NCBI RefSeq assembly: GCF_946479975.1
Contig: NZ_CAMLIX010000241.1
Coordinates: forward strand, 1-7,199
Origin: an uncultured Flavobacterium sp.
Lineage (GTDB): Bacteria; Bacteroidota; Bacteroidia; Flavobacteriales; Flavobacteriaceae
Direction of reading: 5' to 3'
Length of the DNA: 7,199 nucleotides
Shown: positions 1 to 6,097 of the stretch, in pieces
Position numbering within the stretch: position 1 is the first letter of the stretch
How the letters are laid out: the number at the start of each line of letters is the position of its first letter
Position numbers and translations under genes: made by a program
Notes under the pieces: generated by a model
What the model saw: the letters and a program-made list of their open reading frames with translations, nothing else
Told to the model about the DNA's origin: nothing
Database searches by the model: none

Positions 1-527
1 GATAGGTTTAAAATACAGTTCTCGACACTGACATTATAAGCGCCGAGAAAATACCATTTTGGTATAAAAGCAGTATTTGAAGTTTCTATTTCGCTTGTGT
101 AAGCCACAGTAAATGGATATGAAATTGGAGTATAATCTAAAAAAAGAACTCTATTATCTGAAAAAAGAGTACTGCCACTCACAGCGCTTTGATCTCTAAA
201 ATCCTTTCTTTTAATTTTTTTGATTTCATTACCAAAAGCATCGTAAACAATAGCTTCGATATTTTTTATAGAAGTTGTCTTATCATAATATTCGTAACCA
301 TCTATTTCATTGACCCCTTTTTGATTAAAAACCGTAACAATTCTTTGTTTCTTAATGTTCATACTTCGCTGTGAAGCAATAGTAATATCCATCTGATCTA
401 AACGAAGAACAGCATTTGCATTTTCTTTAAGACTATCGGAGATTTTTAGAACAGAATAATCGCTCTTTTGAGCAAAGGAAGGAATAATAAAAAACAGAAA
501 AATTAACGTAAAATAGTGGTTTTTCAT
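1..527 (-). CDS. DUF3857 domain secreted protein, N-terminal part (runs off window)
   Basis: This gene reads on the minus strand from an ATG at 527 and stays open to the window edge, giving about 175 residues without a stop. Residues 1-19 form a signal peptide: Lys near the start, a hydrophobic core (FTLIFLFFII), then PSFA before Gln20, a typical signal peptidase I site. The mature part has the look of a DUF3857 domain, with an LRLDQMDITIASQRSMNIKKQRIV-like opening strand (shown here from about residue 41) and later the YDAFGNEIKK and SDNRVLFLDY stretches. In this family DUF3857 is usually followed by a transglutaminase-like domain in proteins of roughly 600 residues or more, so most of the protein would lie outside the window. 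I infer a periplasmic or cell-surface location; the substrate is unknown. It follows dtd after 64 bp but has its own promoter-like boxes, so it may be transcribed separately. Confidence 0.8.
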   Translation of the reverse strand, partial: MKNHYFTLIFLFFIIPSFAQKSDYSVLKISDSLKENANAVLRLDQMDITIASQRSMNIKKQRIVTVFNQKGVNEIDGYEYYDKTTSIKNIEAIVYDAFGNEIKKIKRKDFRDQSAVSGSTLFSDNRVLFLDYTPISYPFTVAYTSEIETSNTAFIPKWYFLGAYNVSVENCILNL

Positions 528-543
528 TAGTAGGGAATTTCTT

Positions 544-577
544 CAAATATATATTATTTTTAGAAATTCTTAACAAA
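544..577 (-). promoter_or_regulatory. Candidate Bacteroidota-type promoter for the DUF3857 gene
   Basis: On the minus strand TATATTTG (551-544) matches the -7 consensus TAnnTTTG exactly. A TTTG (577-574) lies 22 bp upstream, slightly longer than the usual 19-21 bp spacing. The -7 box is 16 bp before the ATG at 527, so the 5' UTR would be very short. The region is AT-rich, so a chance match is possible. Confidence 0.5.
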
Positions 578-591
578 TGTTTATTAATATT

Positions 592-1044
592 TTACTCCCT
601 GTTTTTACTGTCCATTACAATCGTTACAGGGCCGTCGTTTAAAAGATTTACTTTCATGTCGGCGCCAAAAATTCCGGTTTGGATTTTTTTTCCAAACTCT
701 TTTTCAAGCGATTTTACAAAACTTTCATACATCGGAATTGCAAAATCTGGTTTGGAAGCTTTTATATACGAAGGACGATTTCCTTTTTTTGTAGAAGCAT
801 GAAGCGTAAATTGGCTCACAGCAATAATTTCGCCATCAATATCTTGAATCGAGCAGTTCATAACATCATTTTCGTCTCCAAAAATTCTCATTTTTATGAT
901 CTTTCCAGCAAGCCAGTCAATATCTTCCTGCGTGTCAGCATCTTCAATTCCGACTAAAACCAATAAACCTTTTTGAATTTCTGCAACAATATTAGAATCA
1001 ACCGTTACAGATGCTTGAGAAACTCTTTGAATTACTATTTTCAT
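592..1044 (-). CDS. dtd: D-aminoacyl-tRNA deacylase (DTD)
   Basis: A 150-residue protein of the usual DTD length. DTD hydrolyses the ester bond between D-amino acids (and mischarged glycine) and tRNA, a cytoplasmic proofreading step that recycles tRNA. The N-terminus MKIVIQRVSQASVTVD is typical of the family. The active-site motif SQFTLHAS spans residues 77-84 with Thr80 in the expected place. The second motif, NDGPVT at 136-141, carries the Gly-cisPro pair (138-139) that enters the partner subunit's pocket in the homodimer. No key residue is missing. It lies 181 bp downstream of rsgA on the same strand. I found no convincing promoter in that gap (only an AATCTTTG near match at about 1179-1186), so co-transcription with rsgA is possible. 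Confidence 0.96.
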   Translation of the reverse strand: MKIVIQRVSQASVTVDSNIVAEIQKGLLVLVGIEDADTQEDIDWLAGKIIKMRIFGDENDVMNCSIQDIDGEIIAVSQFTLHASTKKGNRPSYIKASKPDFAIPMYESFVKSLEKEFGKKIQTGIFGADMKVNLLNDGPVTIVMDSKNRE

Positions 1045-1107
1045 TAGTATTGAGAATTGTGGTTTTTATGCCACAGATTAAAGGATTTTATAGATTTACC
1101 GTTCGTT

Positions 1108-1127
1108 AGATGCACTGCAGTGCATCT
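1108..1127. repeat. 20-bp perfect palindrome (REP-like)
   Basis: AGATGCACTGCAGTGCATCT is a perfect 20-bp palindrome centred on a PstI-type CTGCAG, between rsgA and dtd. On the right it continues as CTCTAC, resembling the dispersed bacterial repeat GTAGAGAYGCAC...; on the left that extension has decayed to GTTCGTT. There is no U-tract, so it is not a standard terminator. Confidence 0.6.
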
Positions 1128-1152
1128 CTACAATCTAAACATTACGTTATTC

Positions 1153-1221
1153 AATTGGAATTTGGATTTTTTTACACACAAAGATTAAAATTGGAATTTG
1201 GAATTTGAAAAATTGGAATTT
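1153..1221. repeat. TTGGAATTT-type intergenic repeat downstream of rsgA
   Basis: Copies of a TTGGAATTT unit occur at 1155-1163, 1191-1199, 1199-1207 and 1213-1221. The 31-bp block 1191-1221 recurs at 6098-6128 with only two mismatches. The block begins 4 bp beyond the rsgA stop codon in the direction of transcription. No protein or RNA function is apparent. Confidence 0.65.
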
Positions 1222-1225
1222 ACAA

Positions 1226-2203
1226 TTACTTCCTCGTTTCATCACTCGCTGCGCGATCTTCTCCATAAGTATCTGTACGATAATGTTCGTCATCGCCTTC
1301 CAATATTTTAAGATAACTATTGTAACGTGACCAAGCGATTTCATCTTTTTCAAGAGCTGCTTTGATTGCACAATGTGGTTCTTCTTTATGAAGACAATTA
1401 TTGAATTTACATTGATCTTTCAGTTTGAAGAATTCAGGAAAATAACCACTGATTTCTTCTTTTTCCATATCCACAATTCCAAAACCTTTAATTCCTGGTG
1501 TATCGATAATTCTGGCATCAAATGACAAATCATACATTTCTGCGAAAGTTGTAGTATGTTGACCTTGTTTACTAGCCTCAGAAATGGTTTTCGTTTTAAG
1601 ATGCAAAGAAGGTTCCATCGCGTTTACCAAAGTCGATTTTCCGACACCCGAATGTCCTGAAAACATACTTACTTTACCAATCATCATTTCTTTTAATTCA
1701 TCAACTCCTTTCATTTCTGTTGATGAAACACGAAGACATTTGTAACCAATTTGCTGATAAACATATTGCATATATAATTGATCATCAAGCGTTGCTTCAT
1801 CAATAGTATCTATTTTATTAAAAACTAGAATTGTTTCGATATTATATGCCTCGGCAGTTACCAAAAAACGATCTATAAAATTGAAGGTCGTTGGCGGATT
1901 ATTAATCGTAATCAATAAAAAAACGCGATCGATATTTGATGCGATAATATGCATTTGATGCGACAGATTCACCGATTTACGCACGATATAATTTTTTCTT
2001 TCGTGAATATTATGAATTGTTCCTGTTACAGTATCCGAAGTTTCATCCAATTCATAATCAACAATATCGCCTACAGCAATAGGGTTGGTACTTTTTATTC
2101 CCTTAATTCGGAATTTCCCTTTCATACGGCATTCCACAAAATCTCCTTTATCAGATTTTACGGTGTACCAGCTTCCTGTAGATTTGTAAACGAGTCCTGT
2201 CAT
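1226..2203 (-). CDS. rsgA: Ribosome small-subunit GTPase RsgA
   Basis: A 325-residue circularly permuted GTPase of normal family length. RsgA binds the nearly mature 30S subunit, checks the decoding centre and leaves on GTP hydrolysis. The order of domains is diagnostic: an N-terminal OB-fold (about 1-70), then G4 NKID (129-132) ahead of the P-loop GHSGVGKS (183-190), switch I GQHTTT (214-219) and G3 DTPG (234-237). The C-terminal zinc finger ligands are Cys265, Cys270, His272 and Cys278. The start at 2203 places the OB-fold at the expected distance and leaves a short UTR after an exact -7 box at 2265-2258. The upstream neighbour is the aroF operon, closed off by its own terminator; dtd follows downstream. 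Confidence 0.97.
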   Translation of the reverse strand: MTGLVYKSTGSWYTVKSDKGDFVECRMKGKFRIKGIKSTNPIAVGDIVDYELDETSDTVTGTIHNIHERKNYIVRKSVNLSHQMHIIASNIDRVFLLITINNPPTTFNFIDRFLVTAEAYNIETILVFNKIDTIDEATLDDQLYMQYVYQQIGYKCLRVSSTEMKGVDELKEMMIGKVSMFSGHSGVGKSTLVNAMEPSLHLKTKTISEASKQGQHTTTFAEMYDLSFDARIIDTPGIKGFGIVDMEKEEISGYFPEFFKLKDQCKFNNCLHKEEPHCAIKAALEKDEIAWSRYNSYLKILEGDDEHYRTDTYGEDRAASDETRK

Positions 2204-2210
2204 TCTTTAA

Positions 2211-2243
2211 TTTTAGATTTCAGATTTTAGATTTCAGATTTGA
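2211..2243. repeat. GATTTCAGATTTTA-type simple repeat in the rsgA 5' UTR
   Basis: TTTTAGATTTCAGATT is followed at once by a second near-identical copy, TTTAGATTTCAGATTTGAAA. It lies between the rsgA -7 box and its start codon, so it would be in the mRNA leader. A related, more degenerate stretch in the opposite orientation lies at 4869-4900. Confidence 0.6.
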
Positions 2244-2257
2244 AAACTAAATCTCTG

Positions 2258-2265
2258 CAAAGATA
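2258..2265 (-). promoter_or_regulatory. Candidate -7 promoter box of rsgA
   Basis: TATCTTTG on the minus strand is an exact match to the Bacteroidota -7 consensus TAnnTTTG and is followed by CA, as is common in flavobacteria. The start codon is 54 bp downstream. No TTTG is visible at the proper -33 distance; the place where it should be (about 2285-2288) falls inside the end of the palindromic repeat at 2279-2363. Confidence 0.6.
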
Positions 2266-2278
2266 AATGAATATTTTT

Positions 2279-2363
2279 AAACATAGCCCACGGTTTTTAA
2301 CCGTGGGAGACAAAGATTGAAATATGCATTGCGTTCCCAAGGTTGAAACCTTGGGCTATGTTT
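2279..2363. repeat. Composite palindromic repeat (BIME-like, two hairpins inside an outer inverted repeat)
   Basis: An outer inverted repeat AAACATAGCCC (2279-2289) / GGGCTATGTTT (2353-2363) encloses two hairpins. The first is CCCACGGTT-TTT-AACCGTGGG (2287-2307). The second is CCCAAGGTT-GA-AACCTTGGG (2336-2355). The spacer between them is AT-rich. A run of ten T (2361-2370) follows on the plus strand. The layout is that of a bacterial interspersed mosaic element, and elements reading CATAGCCCACGGTT are familiar from flavobacterial intergenic DNA. I infer a non-autonomous repeat mobilised in trans by a REP-associated tyrosine transposase; none is encoded here. Confidence 0.7.
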
Positions 2364-2390
2364 TTTTTTTAAAACCTTTCCTAAATCAAA

Positions 2391-2479
2391 CTGGACTGAA
2401 GTCCAGCCCTACAATATAATTTGTTCCTTCGGAACTACAAAAGAGCTTTAGCTTGGTGTTTATTTTAAGGCCAGACTTC
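2391..2479. repeat. Second palindromic repeat element (CTGGACT family)
   Basis: The element opens with CTGGACT-GA-AGTCCAG (2391-2406), contains a small hairpin GTTCC-TTC-GGAAC (2423-2435), and closes with AGGCCAGACTTC (2468-2479), which pairs at 9 of 12 positions with GAAGTCCAGCCC (2398-2409). It resembles the previous element in plan but shares little sequence with it. It is probably an interspersed repeat of flavobacterial type, partly decayed at the right end. Confidence 0.5.
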
Positions 2480-2502
2480 TTAACGGTTAAACGGTAGAAT
2501 AT

Positions 2503-2548
2503 CTTATAAAAAAATAAAACCCGACAGGTTTTTAAGCTTGTCGGGTTT
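2503..2548 (-). terminator. Intrinsic terminator of the aromatic amino acid operon
   Basis: On the minus strand a 12-bp stem (arms 2548-2537 and 2528-2517, one G-T wobble, 8-nt loop) with core ACCCGACA/TGTCGGGT is followed by TTTTATTTTTTTATAAGA. It lies about 100 bp beyond the stop of the DAHP synthase-chorismate mutase gene and separates the operon from rsgA. Confidence 0.88.
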
Positions 2549-2650
2549 AATATTTGTAATCTATTTTTAATTAAAGCTATAAGAAAACTTTAAATTAGAA
2601 TTCAAAAAAACTAAAATTAACTTATATCACTTATATGGTTTTAAAAAAAA

Positions 2651-3733
2651 TTATGCGTTAAAAATTTTCTCTTGGTGACCAATACTTTCTTGGTGAATTG
2701 CTTTGAACATTCTTAAAACGAATTCTTCAGTAAGACCTTTTTTCTCACCTTCTAAAATCATTTTTCCTAAGATTTCGTTCCAACGGTTGTTTTGAAGAAT
2801 TGCAACGTTTGCATCTTTTTTCACTTGACCAATTTCGTCAGCCACTTTCATACGTTTTCCTAATAACTCTAATAAATTAGCATCTAGAACGTCGATGTTA
2901 GCTCTTAGTTTCGTCATTTTTGAACTGTACTCATCTGTAGTATCATCCGTTTTTCTGATAGTCAAATCTTTAATGATTTGTTTCAAAGCGTCTGGAGTTA
3001 CTTGTTGCGCAGCATCCGACCAAGCGTTGTCCGGATCGTAGTGCGTTTCAATGATCATACCATCGTAATTCAAATCTAAAGCCTCTTGAGTTACTTCGAA
3101 AATCATTTTACGATCTCCAGTAATGTGAGATGGATCGATGATTAATGGTAAGTCAGGGAATTTGTTTTGTAATTCGATAGCAATCTGCCATTCTGGAATA
3201 TTTCTGTATTTTGTTTTTTCGTAAGTAGAGAAACCTCTGTGGATAACTCCTAATTTCTCAATTCCAGCCATATGTAAACGCTCAACACCACCTAACCATA
3301 AAGCTAAATCTGGGTTTACTGGGTTTTTTACCAAAACAATTTTATCAGTTCCTTTTAATGTATCTGCAATTTCCTGAACTGCAAAAGGGTTTGCCGTTGT
3401 ACGTGCACCAACCCATAATACGTCGATATCGTGTTCTAAAGCCAGTTTACAGTGCGCTGCAGTCGCAACTTCAGTACCCATTAATAAACCAGTTTCAGCT
3501 TTAGCTTTTTGCAACCATTTTAATCCAATTTCACCAACACCTTCAAATCCTCCTGGGCGTGTTCTTGGTTTCCAGATTCCAGCTCTGAAAACACTTACTT
3601 TTGAATCTTTTAATTCATGAGCGATTTTCAAAACCTGATCTTCAGTTTCTGCACTACAAGGTCCAGCTATCACAAGTGGGTGATTTAAATTGAAATCTTC
3701 TAACCACTTTCTCATTTCTTTCTTATTTTCCAT
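2651..3733 (-). CDS. aroF: Bifunctional DAHP synthase (type I-beta)-chorismate mutase (AroQ)
   Basis: A 360-residue fusion. Residues 1 to about 260 are a KDO8P-synthase-like DAHP synthase that condenses phosphoenolpyruvate with erythrose 4-phosphate, the first shikimate step. Visible motifs are AGPCS (23-27, metal ligand Cys26), KPRTRP (55-60), GARTTANPF (109-117), KNPVNPD (136-142), HRGF (165-168), DPSH (200-203) and a likely metal ligand Glu229. Residues from about 270 form an AroQ chorismate mutase, which makes prephenate; it has KLRANIDVLD with Arg277, then Arg294, Lys305, Arg317 and Gln348 in plausible active-site positions. The same domain order is known in Porphyromonas and Prevotella enzymes, where prephenate binding to the mutase domain inhibits the synthase. 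It is the last operon gene, 13 bp after tyrA, with a terminator downstream. Confidence 0.95.
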   Translation of the reverse strand: MENKKEMRKWLEDFNLNHPLVIAGPCSAETEDQVLKIAHELKDSKVSVFRAGIWKPRTRPGGFEGVGEIGLKWLQKAKAETGLLMGTEVATAAHCKLALEHDIDVLWVGARTTANPFAVQEIADTLKGTDKIVLVKNPVNPDLALWLGGVERLHMAGIEKLGVIHRGFSTYEKTKYRNIPEWQIAIELQNKFPDLPLIIDPSHITGDRKMIFEVTQEALDLNYDGMIIETHYDPDNAWSDAAQQVTPDALKQIIKDLTIRKTDDTTDEYSSKMTKLRANIDVLDANLLELLGKRMKVADEIGQVKKDANVAILQNNRWNEILGKMILEGEKKGLTEEFVLRMFKAIHQESIGHQEKIFNA

Positions 3734-3746
3734 CTTAATTTTAATT

Positions 3747-4607
3747 TTATTTCTTAGTTGTTGTTAATCCGTTTAGTATTTCTTTTATTTTATTTGTACT
3801 TTCCATTTCTTCAAAAATGGCATTATAATCTTCTTCTTTCAGCAAATCCCTAAACCGACTCAGGTTTGAAATGTATGCTTCTAATGTTTCCAGAACGTGT
3901 TCCTTATTTTGTTTGAAAATCGGCGTCCACATTGCGGGAGAACTTTTTGCGAGACGAACCGTACTTTCAAATCCACTTCCCGCCATGTCAAAAATATCTT
4001 GCTCGTCTTTTTCTTTGTTCATTACTGTTTTCCCGAGCATAAACGAACTAATGTGCGATAAATGCGAAACGTAAGCAATGTGTTTATCGTGCGAAACAGG
4101 ATCCATATATCGAATTCTCATTCCAATTGAAGTAAAAAGATTCAATGCTTTTTCCTGTAATTTAAAAGCTGTCTTTTCAACTTCGCAAATAATGTTTGTT
4201 TTTCCTTGAAACAAACCTCTTATTGCTGCCGATGGTCCCGAAAACTCTGTTCCGGCAATTGGATGTGTAGCAATAAAATTTCGTCTTTTCGGGTGATTGG
4301 CTACTGCATCGCAAATTGGCTTTTTAGTCGAACCTACTTCAAAAACTATTGTTTTGTCTCCAACTGCATCGAGAACTTTAGGCAAAACCGTCAGCGCTAC
4401 ATCAACAGGAACCGAAACAATTACAAAATCTGCTTTTTCTAGATCCTCAAAATTTCCTGCTTCGTCAATAACGCCAAGTTCAATTGCCTCTTGCAAATGT
4501 TTTTCGTTATTATCGATTCCTAAAATAGTCGCATCAGGATAACGCCCTTTGATGTCTAACACCATCGAACCGCCAATTAATCCTATTCCTATTACGTATA
4601 TTTTCAT
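3747..4607 (-). CDS. tyrA: Prephenate dehydrogenase
   Basis: A 286-residue enzyme that oxidatively decarboxylates prephenate to 4-hydroxyphenylpyruvate, the tyrosine branch. The Rossmann domain starts at once with GIGLIGGS (7-14); Asp32 after the second strand suggests NAD+ rather than NADP+. HPIAGTE (115-121) and SHLSH (181-185) match the TyrA catalytic and substrate-binding segments, and Arg218 in STVRLAKSSPAMW fits the substrate-carboxylate position. The C-terminal half is the helical dimerisation domain. There is no ACT or fused chorismate mutase domain, unlike the enterobacterial enzyme, so feedback control may sit elsewhere. Use of arogenate instead of prephenate cannot be excluded. It is 13 bp upstream of the DAHP synthase fusion and 293 bp downstream of the aminotransferase; I found no good TAnnTTTG promoter in that gap. 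Confidence 0.93.
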   Translation of the reverse strand: MKIYVIGIGLIGGSMVLDIKGRYPDATILGIDNNEKHLQEAIELGVIDEAGNFEDLEKADFVIVSVPVDVALTVLPKVLDAVGDKTIVFEVGSTKKPICDAVANHPKRRNFIATHPIAGTEFSGPSAAIRGLFQGKTNIICEVEKTAFKLQEKALNLFTSIGMRIRYMDPVSHDKHIAYVSHLSHISSFMLGKTVMNKEKDEQDIFDMAGSGFESTVRLAKSSPAMWTPIFKQNKEHVLETLEAYISNLSRFRDLLKEEDYNAIFEEMESTNKIKEILNGLTTTKK

Positions 4608-4621
4608 ATTCTTTTTTATTT

Positions 4622-4706
4622 GAAGCTATTTCCTGCTATCCGTTTCAATCTTTTCCGTCTCGTTAAAAAACGAGACGCAAAAGGATTTCCACTTCTATCA
4701 GGGCTA
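4622..4706 (-). repeat. Structured intergenic repeat ahead of tyrA (possible Flavo-1-like RNA)
   Basis: Read on the minus strand it starts AGCCCTGATAGAAG (4705-4692) and ends GATAGCAGGAAATAGCTTC. It folds as nested helices: AGC/GCT (4624-4626 with 4703-4705), CCTG/CAGG (4632-4635 with 4699-4702), AATCTTTT with AAAAGGATT (one bulge), and a terminal 9-bp hairpin CGTCTCGTT-AAAA-AACGAGACG (4656-4677). Conserved ends with a variable terminal hairpin are typical of a high-copy flavobacterial intergenic element. It may correspond to the Flavo-1 RNA family, but that identity is from memory and unchecked. It ends 14 bp before the tyrA start codon. Confidence 0.6.
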
Positions 4707-4748
4707 GGACTTCCCGTTTTTTCAAGACCTTTTGATTTTTCTGTCCTT

Positions 4749-4856
4749 TTTGTCATTTCGACTGAAAGGAGAAATCACACTAGAAATTCCGTCTGCTATT
4801 TCTCCAATCTTTGTCGAGTTCCAAGTGTGATTTCTCCTTTCATTCGAAATGACAAA
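4749..4856. repeat. 108-bp inverted-repeat element with 33-bp arms
   Basis: The arms 4749-4781 and 4824-4856 are reverse complements with a single mismatch (4762 against 4843). The outer end reads TTTGTCATTTCGA and the inner part AAAGGAGAAATCACACT. The 42-bp centre has no coding sign. The element lies wholly between the aminotransferase and tyrA. It has the shape of a MITE-like or palindromic flavobacterial repeat; no clear target duplication and no transposase are present. In the operon mRNA it would form a very stable hairpin. Confidence 0.8.
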
Positions 4857-4868
4857 CTGTGGCAAAAA

Positions 4869-4900
4869 ATCTGAAATCTACATTCTAAAATCTAAAATTT
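4869..4900. repeat. ATCTGAAATCTA-type simple repeat downstream of the aminotransferase
   Basis: Short units ATCTGAAATCTA, TTCTAAAATCTAAAA occur directly after the aminotransferase stop codon. They resemble, in inverted orientation, the repeat at 2211-2243. The match is degenerate and low in complexity. Confidence 0.4.
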
Positions 4901-6046
4901 TTAAAATCTGTCTATCGCTTCTTGCACTTTTTCTTCTTTCACACACAATGAGAATCTGATATACCCTTCGCCATTGCTTCCAAAAATGGTTCCCGGTGTA
5001 ATGAAAATATGTTTCTCATATAATATTTCGTCAATGAACTTCTCTGCTGATTCGATTCCTTCTGGAAGTTTTGCCCAAACAAAAAGTCCAACTCCTTCTT
5101 TATATACTTTGCAGTTTAATTTCTCTGCTAATTTTTCAGTCAATTCCCTACGGCGTCTGTAAATTTTATTCTGGTCTTCAAACCAAGATTTATCACATTT
5201 TAAAGCTGCAATGGCTCCTTTCTGAATTCCGTAAAACATACCGCTGTCCATGTTGCTTTTTACTTTTAGAACCGCATCAATAATTTCAGGATTTCCTAAA
5301 ACCATTCCGACTCTCCAGCCTGCCATGTTGAAAGTTTTACTTAGCGAGTTTAATTCTAAAGCCACATCTTTCGCGCCTTCAACCTGCAATAAACTCATCG
5401 GATTATCATTCAAAACAAAACTATACGGATTATCATTGATCAATAATATGTTGTGTTTTTTAGCAAAAGCAACCAATTTTTCAAATAACGCTAAACTTCC
5501 TCTCGCTCCTGTCGGCATGTGCGGATATCCCAGCCACATTATTTTTACTTTCGAAAGATCTAATTTTTCTAAAGCTTCAAAATCTGGTTCCCATGCATTT
5601 TCTTCTTTCAAATCATAATAAACCGGAACTGCTTCTACCAAATTGGTTACCGAAGTATAAGTCGGATAACCTGGATTCGGAATTAAAACGTGATCGCCTG
5701 GGTTTAAAAATGCAAGCGAAATATGCATAATTCCTTCTTTTGACCCCATAAGAGGTAAAATCTCATTATTAGGATTCACTGCAACACCAAACTGATCTTG
5801 ATAAAAATCTGCCATCGCCTGCCTCATTTCTGGTAATCCCTGATAGCTTTGATAACCATGTCCATTTTCATCCTGAATCGCTGCGGTCACCGCTTCAATT
5901 ACTGCTTTTGACGGACTCAAATCTGGGCTTCCAATCCCCATATTGATGATCGATTTTCCTTCAGACATTAATTGACGAACTTCTCTCAATTTTGATGAGA
6001 AGTAGTATTCTTCAACTGTGTCTAATCGTTTTGCTGTTGTAATCAT
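4901..6046 (-). CDS. Class I/II PLP-dependent aminotransferase, probably aromatic
   Basis: A 381-residue fold type I aminotransferase. The PLP lysine is Lys237 in SLSKTFNMAGWRVG; Asp205 and Tyr208 in NDNPY contact the pyridine ring and phenolic oxygen, and Arg364 in YIRFSL is the expected substrate carboxylate ligand. MGIGSPDLSPS (36-46) and the PGYPTY segment (125-130) are also typical. The usual NNPTG motif is YPHMPTG here (174-180), with Met177 in place of the Asn before Pro. Overall it resembles the aspartate / LL-diaminopimelate aminotransferase-like group. From its place between pheA and tyrA I infer that it transaminates phenylpyruvate and 4-hydroxyphenylpyruvate, or possibly prephenate to arogenate; sequence alone does not decide. 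It starts 90 bp after pheA with no promoter seen, so it is probably co-transcribed. Confidence 0.9.
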   Translation of the reverse strand: MITTAKRLDTVEEYYFSSKLREVRQLMSEGKSIINMGIGSPDLSPSKAVIEAVTAAIQDENGHGYQSYQGLPEMRQAMADFYQDQFGVAVNPNNEILPLMGSKEGIMHISLAFLNPGDHVLIPNPGYPTYTSVTNLVEAVPVYYDLKEENAWEPDFEALEKLDLSKVKIMWLGYPHMPTGARGSLALFEKLVAFAKKHNILLINDNPYSFVLNDNPMSLLQVEGAKDVALELNSLSKTFNMAGWRVGMVLGNPEIIDAVLKVKSNMDSGMFYGIQKGAIAALKCDKSWFEDQNKIYRRRRELTEKLAEKLNCKVYKEGVGLFVWAKLPEGIESAEKFIDEILYEKHIFITPGTIFGSNGEGYIRFSLCVKEEKVQEAIDRF

Positions 6047-6097
6047 GATTTATATATATTCTCTTTTTAGAGTTTCTTTATTTTTAATCTTAAAGGT

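Noticed and set aside
679..957. 92-codon plus-strand open frame antisense to dtd; similar frames lie at 189-374, 1949-2230, 3871-4074 and 4206-4542
   Set aside because: All are antisense to well-supported genes and low in complexity, as expected of AT-rich DNA.
1147..1371. 74-codon minus-strand frame overlapping the rsgA 3' end
   Set aside because: It overlaps the rsgA zinc-finger and C-terminal region in another frame and reads through the TTGGAATTT repeats.
2361..2370. Run of ten T after the composite palindrome, like a plus-strand terminator
   Set aside because: No plus-strand gene precedes it, and the hairpins belong to an interspersed repeat, so a terminator call is not supported.
4741..4860. 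CTGT on both sides of the 108-bp inverted repeat as a target-site duplication
   Set aside because: The left copy (4741-4744) is 4 bp away from the arm while the right copy (4857-4860) abuts it, and four bases can match by chance.
4620..4874. 84-codon open frame on the plus strand between the aminotransferase and tyrA
   Set aside because: It runs through the structured repeat and the inverted-repeat element; its protein has no recognisable domain and is best explained as an accidental reading of repeat DNA.
5250..5618. 122-codon open frame on the plus strand
   Set aside because: It lies wholly antisense to the aminotransferase, whose motifs are unambiguous, and has no recognisable features of its own.
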